From Petunia secreta (taxonomy: Eukaryota; Streptophyta; Magnoliopsida; Solanales; Solanaceae), in NCBI GenBank assembly GCA_029990175.1, contig JARKIP010000038.1:21521501-21585500 (forward strand): DNA of 64,000 nucleotides. Direction: 5' to 3'. The translations under genes were made by a program, and so were the position numbers. The first letter of the stretch is position 1. Each line of letters begins with the position of its first letter. A model generated the notes under the pieces. That model was given only the letters and a program-made list of their open reading frames with translations, did no database searches and had not been told where the DNA came from. Shown piece after piece: positions 35,510 to 45,890 of this stretch.

Positions 35510-35931
35510 GTCTGGAATTGACTCAATTGCTTTGATTTGAGCAGGATTGACTTCAATTCTGCGCTGATGAAGCCTAGAAATTTTCCCTAGCCAACTCTAA
35601 ATACGCACTTCTCTGGATTGAGCTTCATGTTGTATTGGTCGAGTATTCGGAAGACTTCCTTCAAGTGTGCCAGATGATCTTCTGCCCGTTTTGATTTGAT
35701 CAGCATGTCATCAATGTACACTTCCATGGTCTTACCGATATGATCAGCATGTCATCAATGTACACTTCCATGGTCTTACCGATATGATCGTGGAACATAT
35801 GATTGACCAGTCGCTGATACGTTGCACCTGCATTCTTTAATCCAAACGGCATGACTTTGTAGCAATATGTACCTCTGCATGTTATGAATGACGTTTTCTC
35901 CTGATCGTTGGGGTCCATTAGTATTTGATTG
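35510..35931 (-). pseudogene. pol: Reverse transcriptase of element A, C-terminal fragment left of element B
   Basis: Encodes ILMDPNDQEKTSF, VMPFGLKNAGATYQRLV and MEVYIDDMLI, the palm of the polymerase with its YIDD catalytic box. The 5' neighbour of this exon-like fragment lies 24 kb away at 59908-60399. A 44-bp tandem duplication (35698-35785) copies the YIDD codons and shifts the frame. At 35931 the sequence passes straight into element B's LTR. Confidence 0.9.
35698..35785. repeat. 44-bp tandem duplication over the RT catalytic box
   Basis: Two perfect copies of the unit starting GATCAGCATGTCATCAATGT, at 35698 and 35742. Forty-four is not a multiple of three, so the RT is frame-shifted. 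Replication slippage or an assembly artefact could produce it. Confidence 0.9.
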
Positions 35932-38900
35932 TGTTGACACCCAATTTTGTCCCGAAAATTTTAATTAAATATCTAATTATTTAATTAAAGAGCAATTTTG
36001 AAAATTAAATGTAATTGATTAATTTTTTAGGAAAAAGGCTAAAATGCGTAGCCTAATTTCTATCCACCCTTGCAATTACCTCAATTTTCCTAATTTGCCC
36101 TATAAAAGGCTAAATTCGTGCCTAATCCTAAACACGAGCCTATCTTTGCAAACAAATATATACACCATTACACATGCATACATTTCAGTTCATATCCAAC
36201 CCCACAATCCCTAACCCGTTTCCCTCTTCCCCTGACCCGAGCGACCCGCGTCCCAATTTCCCCAATCTCCCCCCAAAACCCAGCAAAACGCCAAAGGAAA
36301 TCGTACTCACTGGTCCCCCACGTTCCCTCTCTACTTTTTCGTACAAATTCAATCAATCTCGATCGTCCGTTTTGAACAAGAATCGTATCTGAGCCGTGAC
36401 TCCTTCAACGTTCATATTTCCCTTGAAATCAGAGTGAAATGAGTACGATCCAAAAGGATTAGACTCTTTTGACCCTGATTTCAAAATGAAAAGGTCAAAA
36501 TCGAGTAAGGGTCGTTTGGAAAATTGGAAGAGGCTAAAACCCTAAATCTGCAGGTATTTAAGATCCTTTTTGTTCATTTTTAGGGGGTTGGAAGTTCATA
36601 TAGAGGCAGCAGCATTGAAGAAAACCCTAGGATAATATTTTACATTCAGTTTACAGTTTCAAATTAAATATGAGATAAGTTTCTGATTCTAAAAGGTATA
36701 GTGTCACTGCTACTCCTGTTTTGTGTCGTCGCTTTATTATTCGAGTCATCGACCTTACTCAAGTCGCTTAGTCGAGTCGCGTATCCTTCGGATGCCTCGC
36801 CTCACTTCACTGCTCCGCAAAAGGTAATAATCATTTTCCCTTGTTATTTTCAGTCTTTGCACCCTTATTCCATTTATGTTCTTGTTAACTTGCTGAAATG
36901 CTGGTAATGCCAGCACCTGTAGGCCTGTCAGGAATGGATTTGAACTATTTAAGTTGAAGTTCATTTTAGGATAAAGCTTGAACCTTTGTTGAAAATATGT
37001 TGTTTGTTCTTATTAAGTCCTGAATCTGAAGTTTGTTTAAGATGTTTAGGTTGTTTGAGCTAAAATTCATGCCTTTATGCAAGGATTGAAATCGGTCAAC
37101 ACAAAACTGGTTTCCTGTTAGTTTAAATGATAGAACCAGCATAGGAAATATCGGATGGGGTTGTTCTCGCTGAAAGTTTGAGTCTTTGCATATTTTAGAG
37201 TATAAAATTGAATATTCTGCTAGGAAAATAGAAAGTCTCTGTCTTGTTTATAATTTCTTCAAGTCTGTATGTGCTTAAATTAGTTGAAATAAGTGTAGTC
37301 TTGCAGTCTGATTTTGAAAGGGGGTTTGTAAAGTTGTTTGGAGGTTCTGGGAGTGTTTAGTAGTGGATGTCCGGGTGAGGAGTAAAAGGGGCTTGGCTTT
37401 TTGTTTATTGAAGTTGTTTAGAGGGGTATATAGGCAGTGTAGCTGGTGTATAGAGTTGATAGTGAGTTGAGGATACTGCAGGTCAGTTCTGGTTATTTGA
37501 AGGTAAAGGAAAAGGGTTTGTTTTCTCCTGTTGAAAGCTGCAGGTTGTGAGAGGGGTCTATTTCTGTTCATAGAAGGGGTTGTTCCTGATATTTTCATGA
37601 TGCAGGTAGTCCAGCTCAGGTATTAGGAGCTGCAGAAGGTGTAGAAGTAATCTGTTAGGCTATTTAATGGTTTATGAATGTCAAAGTATTCTTTCTTGGT
37701 TACTTTGTTTATTGGAGTAAGGATTTGATTATATTCTAGACAATAGTTAGGTCGAATCTTGTGTCATATGATCTGAAATCAAAGTTTATGTATGAGGGTG
37801 CTAAAGGTAAAGTTAGAATTCTGGAGTTCTGGTTTGTGTATAGAGGGTGCAGGTTGTTGTATAAGCTATGCAGGGATGGTAGGAGAGGTCTCTTGGTGCA
37901 GGTTGTTATTGAAGAGTTCAGCAGGGAGTTCAGGGAGTTGTTGAGCAGTTCTCTGGTGGTGCTATGATGTTTTGGGGCCAATTTGGTCTAGGTCTGTGGA
38001 GGTAATGTGCAGGTGTCGTAATGAGGCTTCACGAGTGTATCTTGGAGGTTGTAGAAGCCAGGGTGATCTGTGATGTATGATGAAGTTTAGCAGGGGATCA
38101 GGAGAAGATATTAGGGTTTTAGAAGTTAAATATAGTATGGTTTGAAACCTGATTGTATGCAGGTGGTGTATGAGGGTGTGAGGGACCTGGTAGTTTGTCT
38201 TGGGAGTTGAAGAGTGAGTTCAAAGAGCAGGTTGGAGTTGCAGGTCAGTTTTGAGTTGTTCAAGGAGTCAGGGGTAGTAGGTGATAGTTCAGGGTCTAAT
38301 TAATAGTAGATGTTTAGGTCTGGAGCTTGCAGGGGTGTCTATGGGGATCTATGAGATTGAGAAGGGCATGGCAGGGGTCTTTTAGCTCAAGTTTAGATGT
38401 GTGTTTGTGTATAGAGAAGCAGATGTCAAGATGCTTTGTGTTTAGCTTGTGTTTAGCCTAAGGTTCTGGAAGCTGTCTTTATTATGGTGCGAAGCTAGTG
38501 TTATTGAATCCTTTTCTGATTTTTTATATTCTCTTATGAAGATTAAGTACCCCTTTGAAATACCTGAGTTCTGTTCTTTAATAACATGCAATGAGCATCT
38601 GAATTTCTTGTTACAATTGATGATTCTCCTTTAATCCATTAAGTAAAATTGGCTACTTGTCTAGTTTATGAAAGTGTCCTGGTAGTTCGTCATGTAGTTT
38701 AAACCGTTCACTCCAATGATGATGGCTCAAATATGGTATTCTGAATAATCGAATTAGTGTAACAAGTAAGTATGGTGTAACCTGCATTTGTACCCATTGT
38801 CTTAGTCTCCTTTCTCTAGAATATAATCAAATTACTGCCTTTTAAATCTTTGAGGCTTAGACATAGCTTTCATTTGAAATGCGAGTTTTTTTTTTTTTAC

Positions 38901-39924
38901 TTAAGCAATGAGCTTGTTTCCATGTTAAGATTACAATGCAAAAGTTAATGACATTCAGATTGTACCAAACTCAAGATCAACTTAGTTCTAACTAAATCTT
39001 GATTGAAATTTCTTGAATAATTAAGCCTAAGTAAACCAATGTGTGTAGTAATCTTTGCAATGGCATAAGTTGTATTCTTGCAATGTTTGCTTTAATTATG
39101 ATTGGGCGCTAATTCCTTATCTTCCTATTTTTCTTGACATGTAACACCTCTTGGGACGAGTTTGAGTTGCTAAACTCACGAATCGGGACGACATGCATTT
39201 GGGAAGTTATTTGATCCGCTCCACATTTTCGGGACTTGATATCCCCGAAAAGTTATTTATTCATTTATTTAATTCTAATTATTTATTTATTCATTTATTA
39301 TTTATTTAATCAATTATTATTCATTTTTTTCTCTTTCATTTAATTGAATTCGTATAAATATTTATCTACTAAATTAAGTTATTATCTATTCATTATTTAT
39401 CTATCCGATCAATTAATTAATCAATTATCATTATTTATCTAATTATTTATTTTGTTTACTTAATTTTATTCAGCCTTTATTTATTTAATTAATTAAGCAA
39501 TCAACCATTATCTCATCATCCATTTAATTAATCTTAAGTTTCGTTGTTTATTTATCTAAGTATTGGCACAATCAAACCTTATCTTATTATTCATTATCTA
39601 TTTGTCATTATTTAAAATTTATCCTAAATTAATTATCTTTAAGTAAAATTCGTGAAAATCGCCGGATTAACCGCTTTTAGCGGATTTTCGAAAGTGCTCC
39701 CGTTAAGGACCTTCTTTCGAATTTAATAGAACCACTTACTCAGAATCTCTGATTTTAGTTTAATTTCTTTTAAATAAAGAACAAATTGCACTCATTAGTT
39801 AACCTTAGGTTCCTAATAATCCTTAAATTAGGTGGCGACTCCAAAGAAACCCTTTGGAGTCCCATTTTGTTGAAATACATCCCGATGCATACTTGTTATG
39901 CATAGTTTTTGGGAGGGTTCAACA
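35932..39924 (+). repeat. 5' LTR of element B
   Basis: 3993 bp. Relative to the 3' LTR it lacks ~430 bp at about 39255 (junction CCCCGAAAAGTTATTTATTC). All ORFs within it are short and unsupported. The 3' third is rich in ATTTATTTATT. Confidence 0.9.
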
Positions 39925-39927
39925 GCA

Positions 39928-39945
39928 TGGCGACTCCGCTGGGGA
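39928..39945 (+). other. Primer binding site of element B (tRNA-Arg type)
   Basis: TGGCGACTCCGCTGGGGA starts three bases after the LTR end. From memory it is complementary to the 3' end of a plant tRNA-Arg, the primer reported for Ogre elements. Confidence 0.7.
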
Positions 39946-41179
39946 TAACGCAAATGGTTCTAACCAAAAGATTTTCACGAATTTGCTTTATTTATATATG
40001 TGTCGATTGTATGTATGCGTAGCTTAACTCTTTGTTTGTTTGCATGTGTAGAATTTATTGTTGTGAATGAATGTATTGAAGCATGTTTTTATTTGTGCAT
40101 GGTCCACATTCCGTTCATATTTCCTCCCTCATGGAGCCTGTCGATTCTCTTTCATCTCCTCGATTTCATCACGGGGGACCCGCTTGACGAGCAATAATAT
40201 AGGAAGGGCATTGTCCTTCCTAACTCTTTGAATTTCTTTCGTGTCACCAAAGTTAGTTGGGGTATGGTTTGCCTGGTTTTGTCATGGCCGGTTTTACTGG
40301 TTTATGAGGTCAGGTTTATCCCGCATAGGTCGAGTCAGCCTCAACCGTTAGCCCACTCTTAGAAGAAGATTAGGTCATGCATGCATTACACCTTAGTTTG
40401 GACCCGGTCCTTGGTACCATTTTCAGTAATTAAGAAACCGCCTTTTGTCGACTGGTACTTGTAACCCAACGATGTTTCATTTTATTTGGTATGTGGTGGC
40501 CATAGACGGATCCATGCCGGTTTGCCTTTGCCAAATTTAGGAGTTTATCTCAGGGTTCCTTTTGTCTGCAGGGAGATAGCCGTTTGTTCAATAAGGTAAT
40601 GTTCACAGCTGTTTGCCAATGCGTTTAATATAGTTGAAAATTAGCAGTTGACAGATCTGGATCCGGCAAAAAGCAAACAGTTGTTGTTTTAGTCTTTTGG
40701 GACTGAGTTATTGTATTTTATTTTCAAAATCAGTGTATTACCACGTTAATGTGGTTTGTTGCCGGATTTCTGTTCAAGGCAGTGTACTGTTGGAGACATT
40801 TTTAATAAAGGCAACCTTTTAAATTTTTATTGTTTATTGTATCGTTATTCCAAAATTTACATTGGCAACGGTTTGGATCAATCTATTACCACCGCATTGG
40901 TGTGCAACTTGACGATTAGGCCTACCTCTGGCACAAAGAGGCACCTTACAAGGTAGGATGCGTTCGCATTTTATTTACGCTCGACTACGTGTGATTGCCA
41001 CATGCCAATTTATTATTATATCTTCCATGTTTAACCTGCCAAAGCGCTACTTGACGCGCGCTATGTGCTTGTGTGCAACCTCGTAAATAACATGCAAACT
41101 AACATAGTTACCTTTGAACTTTTCGTTTTGTTGTGTTTACTCCCTTCCCCGCAGAAGTTTGATTTGTGTTGACTTTGAA
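39946..41179 (+). other. 5' leader of element B
   Basis: No credible ORF. Just before gag, CTCCCTTCCCCGCAG (ending 41154) looks like a 3' splice acceptor, so the leader may contain an intron. That is inference from one site. Confidence 0.45.
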
Positions 41180-42547
41180 ATGGCTGACTTCGCAAAATCC
41201 AAAGCAAGAAAAGGAGATTCTCTTCCTATTGTAATCTTAAAAAAGAATAAGGCAGTGCCTGACCTGTCTTTGGAACAAAATGCAAAGAATGATGAAAAGG
41301 TTCTCCTTAATCTTACAAAGGAAAAGGGACAATCAGAAGTGGAACATGTATCCAGTCCGAATGAGTGGTACCTTTGGCAAACACAGGAGAAGTCTAGTCG
41401 ATACCATGTGTCAAATTTGAAAAAGAATCCAACGGAAACTTTCCGCGAATATGCTACCCGTTGGACGAGTGAAGCCACTAAGGTCCAACCACCTTATACA
41501 GAGAATGAAGCAATTTCATATTTCATATCATCTCTGGACAGTGAGCTCTATCACCAAATTCTTTGCCAAATGTCGGATACATTGGAAATAACATTTGCCA
41601 ATATTGTTAAGAAGGGAGAAACTATGGAAATCAAAATGATGCTTGAATCAGTCACTCCAAAAAATGCAAATGCAATGGCCCAGTTTTCCAATAATAAGAA
41701 GAAAGGAAAAGGGGTACAGGTTCCAAATTGTCCAAACCCACCTTACAATTTATCTTACCAAAGAAAATCCACTTTTAATCATCATAGTCAATGCAAAACT
41801 CCTTTTGTGCCAATGCTTGATTTCAACCCTCCATTCCCTCCATTAAAATATCATCAATGCAACTCACTTGTTTATCAGCCTTACCCACAACCGTATGTCC
41901 ATCAAGCACTTTTAAATAACCACGCGCTCCCAAATTATCAACCATTTCCGAAGCACCAGCCTTCATCTAGTCATCAACCCATAGCTTCCGTTCGCCAAGG
42001 TCGCCTAGCCATAGAAAAACCATGCACAAAGGTATTCAAAACTTTTACACCTATAGCCGAACCTTATAATCAGTTTTATGAAAGGCTAAGGGAAGCTGGA
42101 ATGATTCACCCTATCGCTGATGCAACACCTAGTCCTCTTCCAAAATGGTTCGATGAAACCAAACATTGTGCCTATCATTCTGGGGCTCCAGGGCATGACA
42201 TCAGAAATTGTTACGCACTCAAAAACAAGATTGAGATAATGATAAGATCAGGAGAAATCCAATTGGTGATGGCTCCCCCAAGTTCCCAATACTTATTATC
42301 TAGCCTAGCGTCTGGATCTAATTCTAACTTTGAAAAGAGGGCTCGCCGAAAGTTTACATTTCCAACAGAATCTCAAGAGCATTTGTTTGAAAGGTTAAAA
42401 GGTGCAAAAGTTTTAAAGCCTTTGGTAGGAGATGGGACATATAATCCTCCTCCAAGATTGATTCATGGGGTCAAATATTGTGCTTACCATGGAGAATATT
42501 GTCAACATGACACTAAAAACTGCATTACTCTAAGGCACAAAATTTAA
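41180..42547 (+). pseudogene. gag: Gag of element B (Ogre/Tat type), shortened
   Basis: I start at ATG 41180 (MADFAKSK); an in-frame ATG at 41114 would sit before the likely splice acceptor. The capsid part is short: only NPTETFREYATRWTSEATKVQPPYTENE and the following helices remain, suggesting an internal deletion at about residue 65. The C-terminal half has two copies of an Ogre-type unit: FTPIAEPYNQFYERLREAGMI with a CAYHSGAPGHDIRNC knuckle, then FPTESQEHLFERLKGAKVLKPL with CAYHGEYCQHDTKNC. The stop at 42545-42547 is TAA where CAA is expected. The frame then stays open 18 more codons, so the original Gag was slightly longer. Confidence 0.85.
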
Positions 42548-43280
42548 GATTTGATTGATGATGGAGTACTCCAGCTTGCTTATGACGATGCAACTCAAAA
42601 ATGAAGATGATGATCTCTGAGTTCATGCCCTTCTAAAAGGAACTTGGCAATTGAGCTCAAGAGTTTCTTTTTGCATCACAATTCAAGTTGAGGCCCTGAA
42701 TTGTGTTTTTGCCTTTAAAGTATGTCTATGTCTTTTGAAAATGACTTTTAATTTATGTCTTTGCATGTCTGTCGCGTTATGCCTCCTTAAGTTAGGATTT
42801 GAATAAATTTTACATGCATTCTCATTGTGTTATTATACTTTATTTACTTTGTAGTATGCTTTTGATTAAATATTCATTTCTATTTCAATTTTATAATCAT
42901 CAAACCTGCCTAAGCATTGCTTGTGACTAACGACAAAACAAATGAACAATTTGAGAATGATGCGCTGAAAAGCAATATTTTGCACCCTTGAGGTGTCACA
43001 CTATCATTAGAACTTCAACTGGGCCGGATTTTATTTTTTGGCATACGACGTGGAAGTAGTTTTTTCTACATTCTTTCTTTGAGGACTGCTTAAAATGGTG
43101 AATTGAAGATGCAGAATTCGTGAAGTTGACAAATTCTTTACGTGGTTCATCGTGTCCTATTTTAAGGAGTACTAGTGTTTACAAAGTGGATGTTCAAGTT
43201 TTGCTGGAAAAATTGAACACAGATGTCGTCACAAGACACTATATTTGAAGCAGCCGCAAGTTAGTATTGTTGAATGTAAT
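42548..43280 (+). other. Non-coding part of element B after gag; pol absent
   Basis: No protease, RT, RNase H or integrase motif on either strand between gag and the 3' repeat region. Confidence 0.7.
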
Positions 43281-43284
43281 CTTT

Positions 43285-43685
43285 GATGTAAGGCGAACTA
43301 CGTGTAACCTAATTCCCAGGGCTGGGATACGTAAGCAACTCATATAGAGCTCGGTTGTACCAGCATAAGAATCCCCTATTTCCTCCTTTATGTAAGTTCT
43401 GAACTACTTCTGACCTGATTCCTGGAATGGCAACAGGATAAGTAGGCAATCCACATCGGATTCGGTCAAAATATTGTAACACTTTAGGCTTGTTTATCTT
43501 TTATTATGTAATTCCAAACTATGTATCTGGGCAGTATGTAGGTTTTCCAATTCGGATGCGGCTTCGTACTTAGATTGCCATATTTTTCCAAAAAAAAAAA
43601 AAAATCTTTATGTAAGCAGAACTACGCACAGTCTGATTCCCGTGGAGGGATACGTAGGCGCTCTTAACGGGCTCGATTCTATAAT
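43285..43685. repeat. Degenerate ~70-bp repeats in the 3' region of element B
   Basis: Three copies (about 43289, 43391, 43612) share 'ATGTAAG..GAACTAC', 'TGATTCC' and 'GGATACGTAGGC'-like words. A fourth lies in the inverted segment near 45840-45870 (GTTGCCTACATATCTCAG reads as the reverse). Confidence 0.65.
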
Positions 43686-43720
43686 ATTAAACTTTCTAGT
43701 TTCCTCCCAAAGTAAGAAAT

Positions 43721-43977
43721 TGGGGAAAATTTTGCAAGACAAATTGAAGATATAGAAGATAGAAACTGGGGCAAATTTTGCGGGACAAATTGAAGATATA
43801 GAAGATAGAAACTGGGGCAAATTTTGCAAGACAAATTGAAGATATGGAAGATAGAAACTAGGGCAAATTTTGCAAGATAAGTTGAAGATTCAGAAGATCA
43901 TAATTGGGGCAAATTTTGCGAGGCAAGTTGAAGATTTAGATGGTCATAACTGGGGCAGAATTTTGCAAGAATCAACG
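43721..43977. repeat. 46-bp tandem repeat, ~5.5 copies, upstream of the 3' LTR of element B
   Basis: Units begin at 43722, 43768, 43814, 43860, 43906 and 43952 with GGGGCAAATTTTGC, followed by AAATTGAAGATATAGAAGAT. The last two copies are more diverged. Tandem repeats at this position are typical of Ogre/Tat 3' regions. Confidence 0.93.
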
Positions 43978-45214
43978 TTGACTATCAAAAGACGAGCTGG
44001 GAAAATCCTGGGAATTGGCTAAATGAATAGTGCCAACTCTAAGAAAAGGATGTTCAATTTGTTTTTAAGATATGTCGCAAGCTTATGTCAAGGCAGAAAT
44101 TTCATAAAAATGCATCTTACTTTCATGAAATATTTGCATGGTTACTTTATTTACTTTATTACCAAAACTACTTTTACTTTGCCTCTGTTATCAAAACATT
44201 CATTTGAGTTCATGAGCCAAGTCTCCGAGTATGATTCACAAATCCAAGTCGGACGAAAACATGGGAGCAGAAGTGACATCAACAAGATCGAGATCAAGTC
44301 AGCATAAATCAAACGCCCTCCCCAAAACTAACAATTTTTTCTTTGAGAGCAGGAACATGAAAGCTTGTAATGAAAGGATCATTCGCATTATGGATGAACA
44401 ATTTATTGAACGCGCATTCAAAGTTGCCTTGCAGATTGCGTTGCATTGCCTTTTCATGACTTAAAGTGTTATGCTTCGCCATGAGTTATTGCCGAACAGG
44501 CGGCATTTCTACCTCTATGATTTTAATTCCCAAATAAGCAATGAAGCCGAGGCATGCGTTATGTTTTCAAATCACGTCAAAATAAGCATTGCCTTATTTT
44601 AATTGACAATCTGCTCAAGACCATCATTGCCTGATTGTCTCGCCAATTGATTTATCAAATGGCTATTGCACTGATTACATTTCCGCACTGCTTTGCTTTG
44701 CACTTGTTTTAAATTCTGCCTTTATATTTGCTTTAAATTAATGCTTCGCTTTACTTTTTTCAGGTCAACTATCAGTTTCTCGGAGATTATTTGCCTTGTC
44801 TCATATGCAACACAAATCTATTTCCTTCTTTTTCATTATAGCATTTGCTTTATTTACTCGTTTTCCAACGCATGTACTTTAAATTTGCAGGAATTGAATA
44901 TCAGATTCAATATGAACTGAGGGAGCATTCAACTTTGCATCACTATCAATACAAGCAACACCAATCGAATTGACGGCACATATGATTCTGCTTGACGGAT
45001 CATTCAAATTTACTCTTGCAGCATCTAAGCATCACATTTGATTATTACCGAAAAGGCGGCACTTTTCTTTTCTCAAAATCTTAACATTGTGATAGAATTT
45101 ACCTTGTGGTAGCGATAGACAAGTCAACTATGAGACACCATGTGCGGTGTGTCTCGCCGGTTGGTTGTCCTGCAAAAGCATTATATTATATACTTATTTA
45201 GAGTAGAATAGACA
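43978..45214 (+). other. 3' untranslated region of element B
   Basis: No credible gene. Contains short repeated words such as 'CCGAACAGGCGGCATTT' (44493) and 'CCGAAAAGGCGGCACTTTT' (45048). Confidence 0.5.
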
Positions 45215-45890
45215 TTGAAGGAGTCACGGCTCAGATGCGATTCTTGTTCAAAATGGACGATCGAGATTGATTGAATTTGTATGAAAAAGTATAGAGGGAA
45301 TATGGGGGACCAGTGAGTACGATTTCCTTTGGCATTTTGCTGGGTTTTGGGGGGGAAAGATTGGGGAAATTGGGTCGCGGGTCGCTTGGGTCAGGGGAAG
45401 AGGGAAACGGGTTAGGGATTGTGGGGTTGGATATGAACTGAAATGTATGCATGTGTAATGGTGTATATATTTGTTTGCAAAGATAGGCCTGTGTTTAGGA
45501 TTAGGCACGAATTTAGCCTTTTATAGGGCAAATTAGGGAAATTGAGGTAATTGCAAGGGTGGATAGAAATTAGGCTACACATTTTAGCCTTTTTCCTCAA
45601 AAATTAATCAATTACATTTAATTTTCAAAATTTCCCTTTAATTAAATAATTAGATATTTAATTAAAATTTTCAGGACAAATTGGGTGTCAACAGCTGCCC
45701 CTCTTTACCCGGAAAGGATGAAAGAGTTTTCAGGGTAAAGAAGTTGACGGAAAACCAATTTTGTCACGATAAAGCCAAGGACTTCGATTCCAAGGATCAA
45801 AGTGCGAGGCTTATGGACATGGCCGAACTCCGGTTTCCGAGTTGCCTACATATCTCAGGCTGAAAGAGAATCAGGCCATATGTAGTTCAA
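45215..45890 (-). other. Inverted segment spanning the polypurine tract and first ~478 bp of the 3' LTR of element B
   Basis: 45215-45692 is the reverse complement of 35932-36408. 45693-45890, read on the minus strand, ends in AAAGAGGGGCAGC directly against TGTTGACACCC, which is a polypurine tract/LTR junction. LTR sequence in normal orientation resumes at 45891. Turning this 676-bp piece around restores a normal 3' end. The breakpoints carry a 5-bp inverted repeat, TTGAA (45215-45219) and TTCAA (45886-45890). Confidence 0.85.

Noticed and set aside
36118..36392. Pro/Ser-rich ORFs in the 5' LTR of element B and their mirror copies at 45231-45508
   Set aside because: They lie in LTR sequence, and the mirror is explained by the inversion; no start context or domain.
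37275..37981. Thr/Leu/Asn-rich minus-strand ORFs, repeated at 46757-47463
   Set aside because: Low-complexity translation of G/T-rich LTR sequence; duplicated only because both LTRs contain it.
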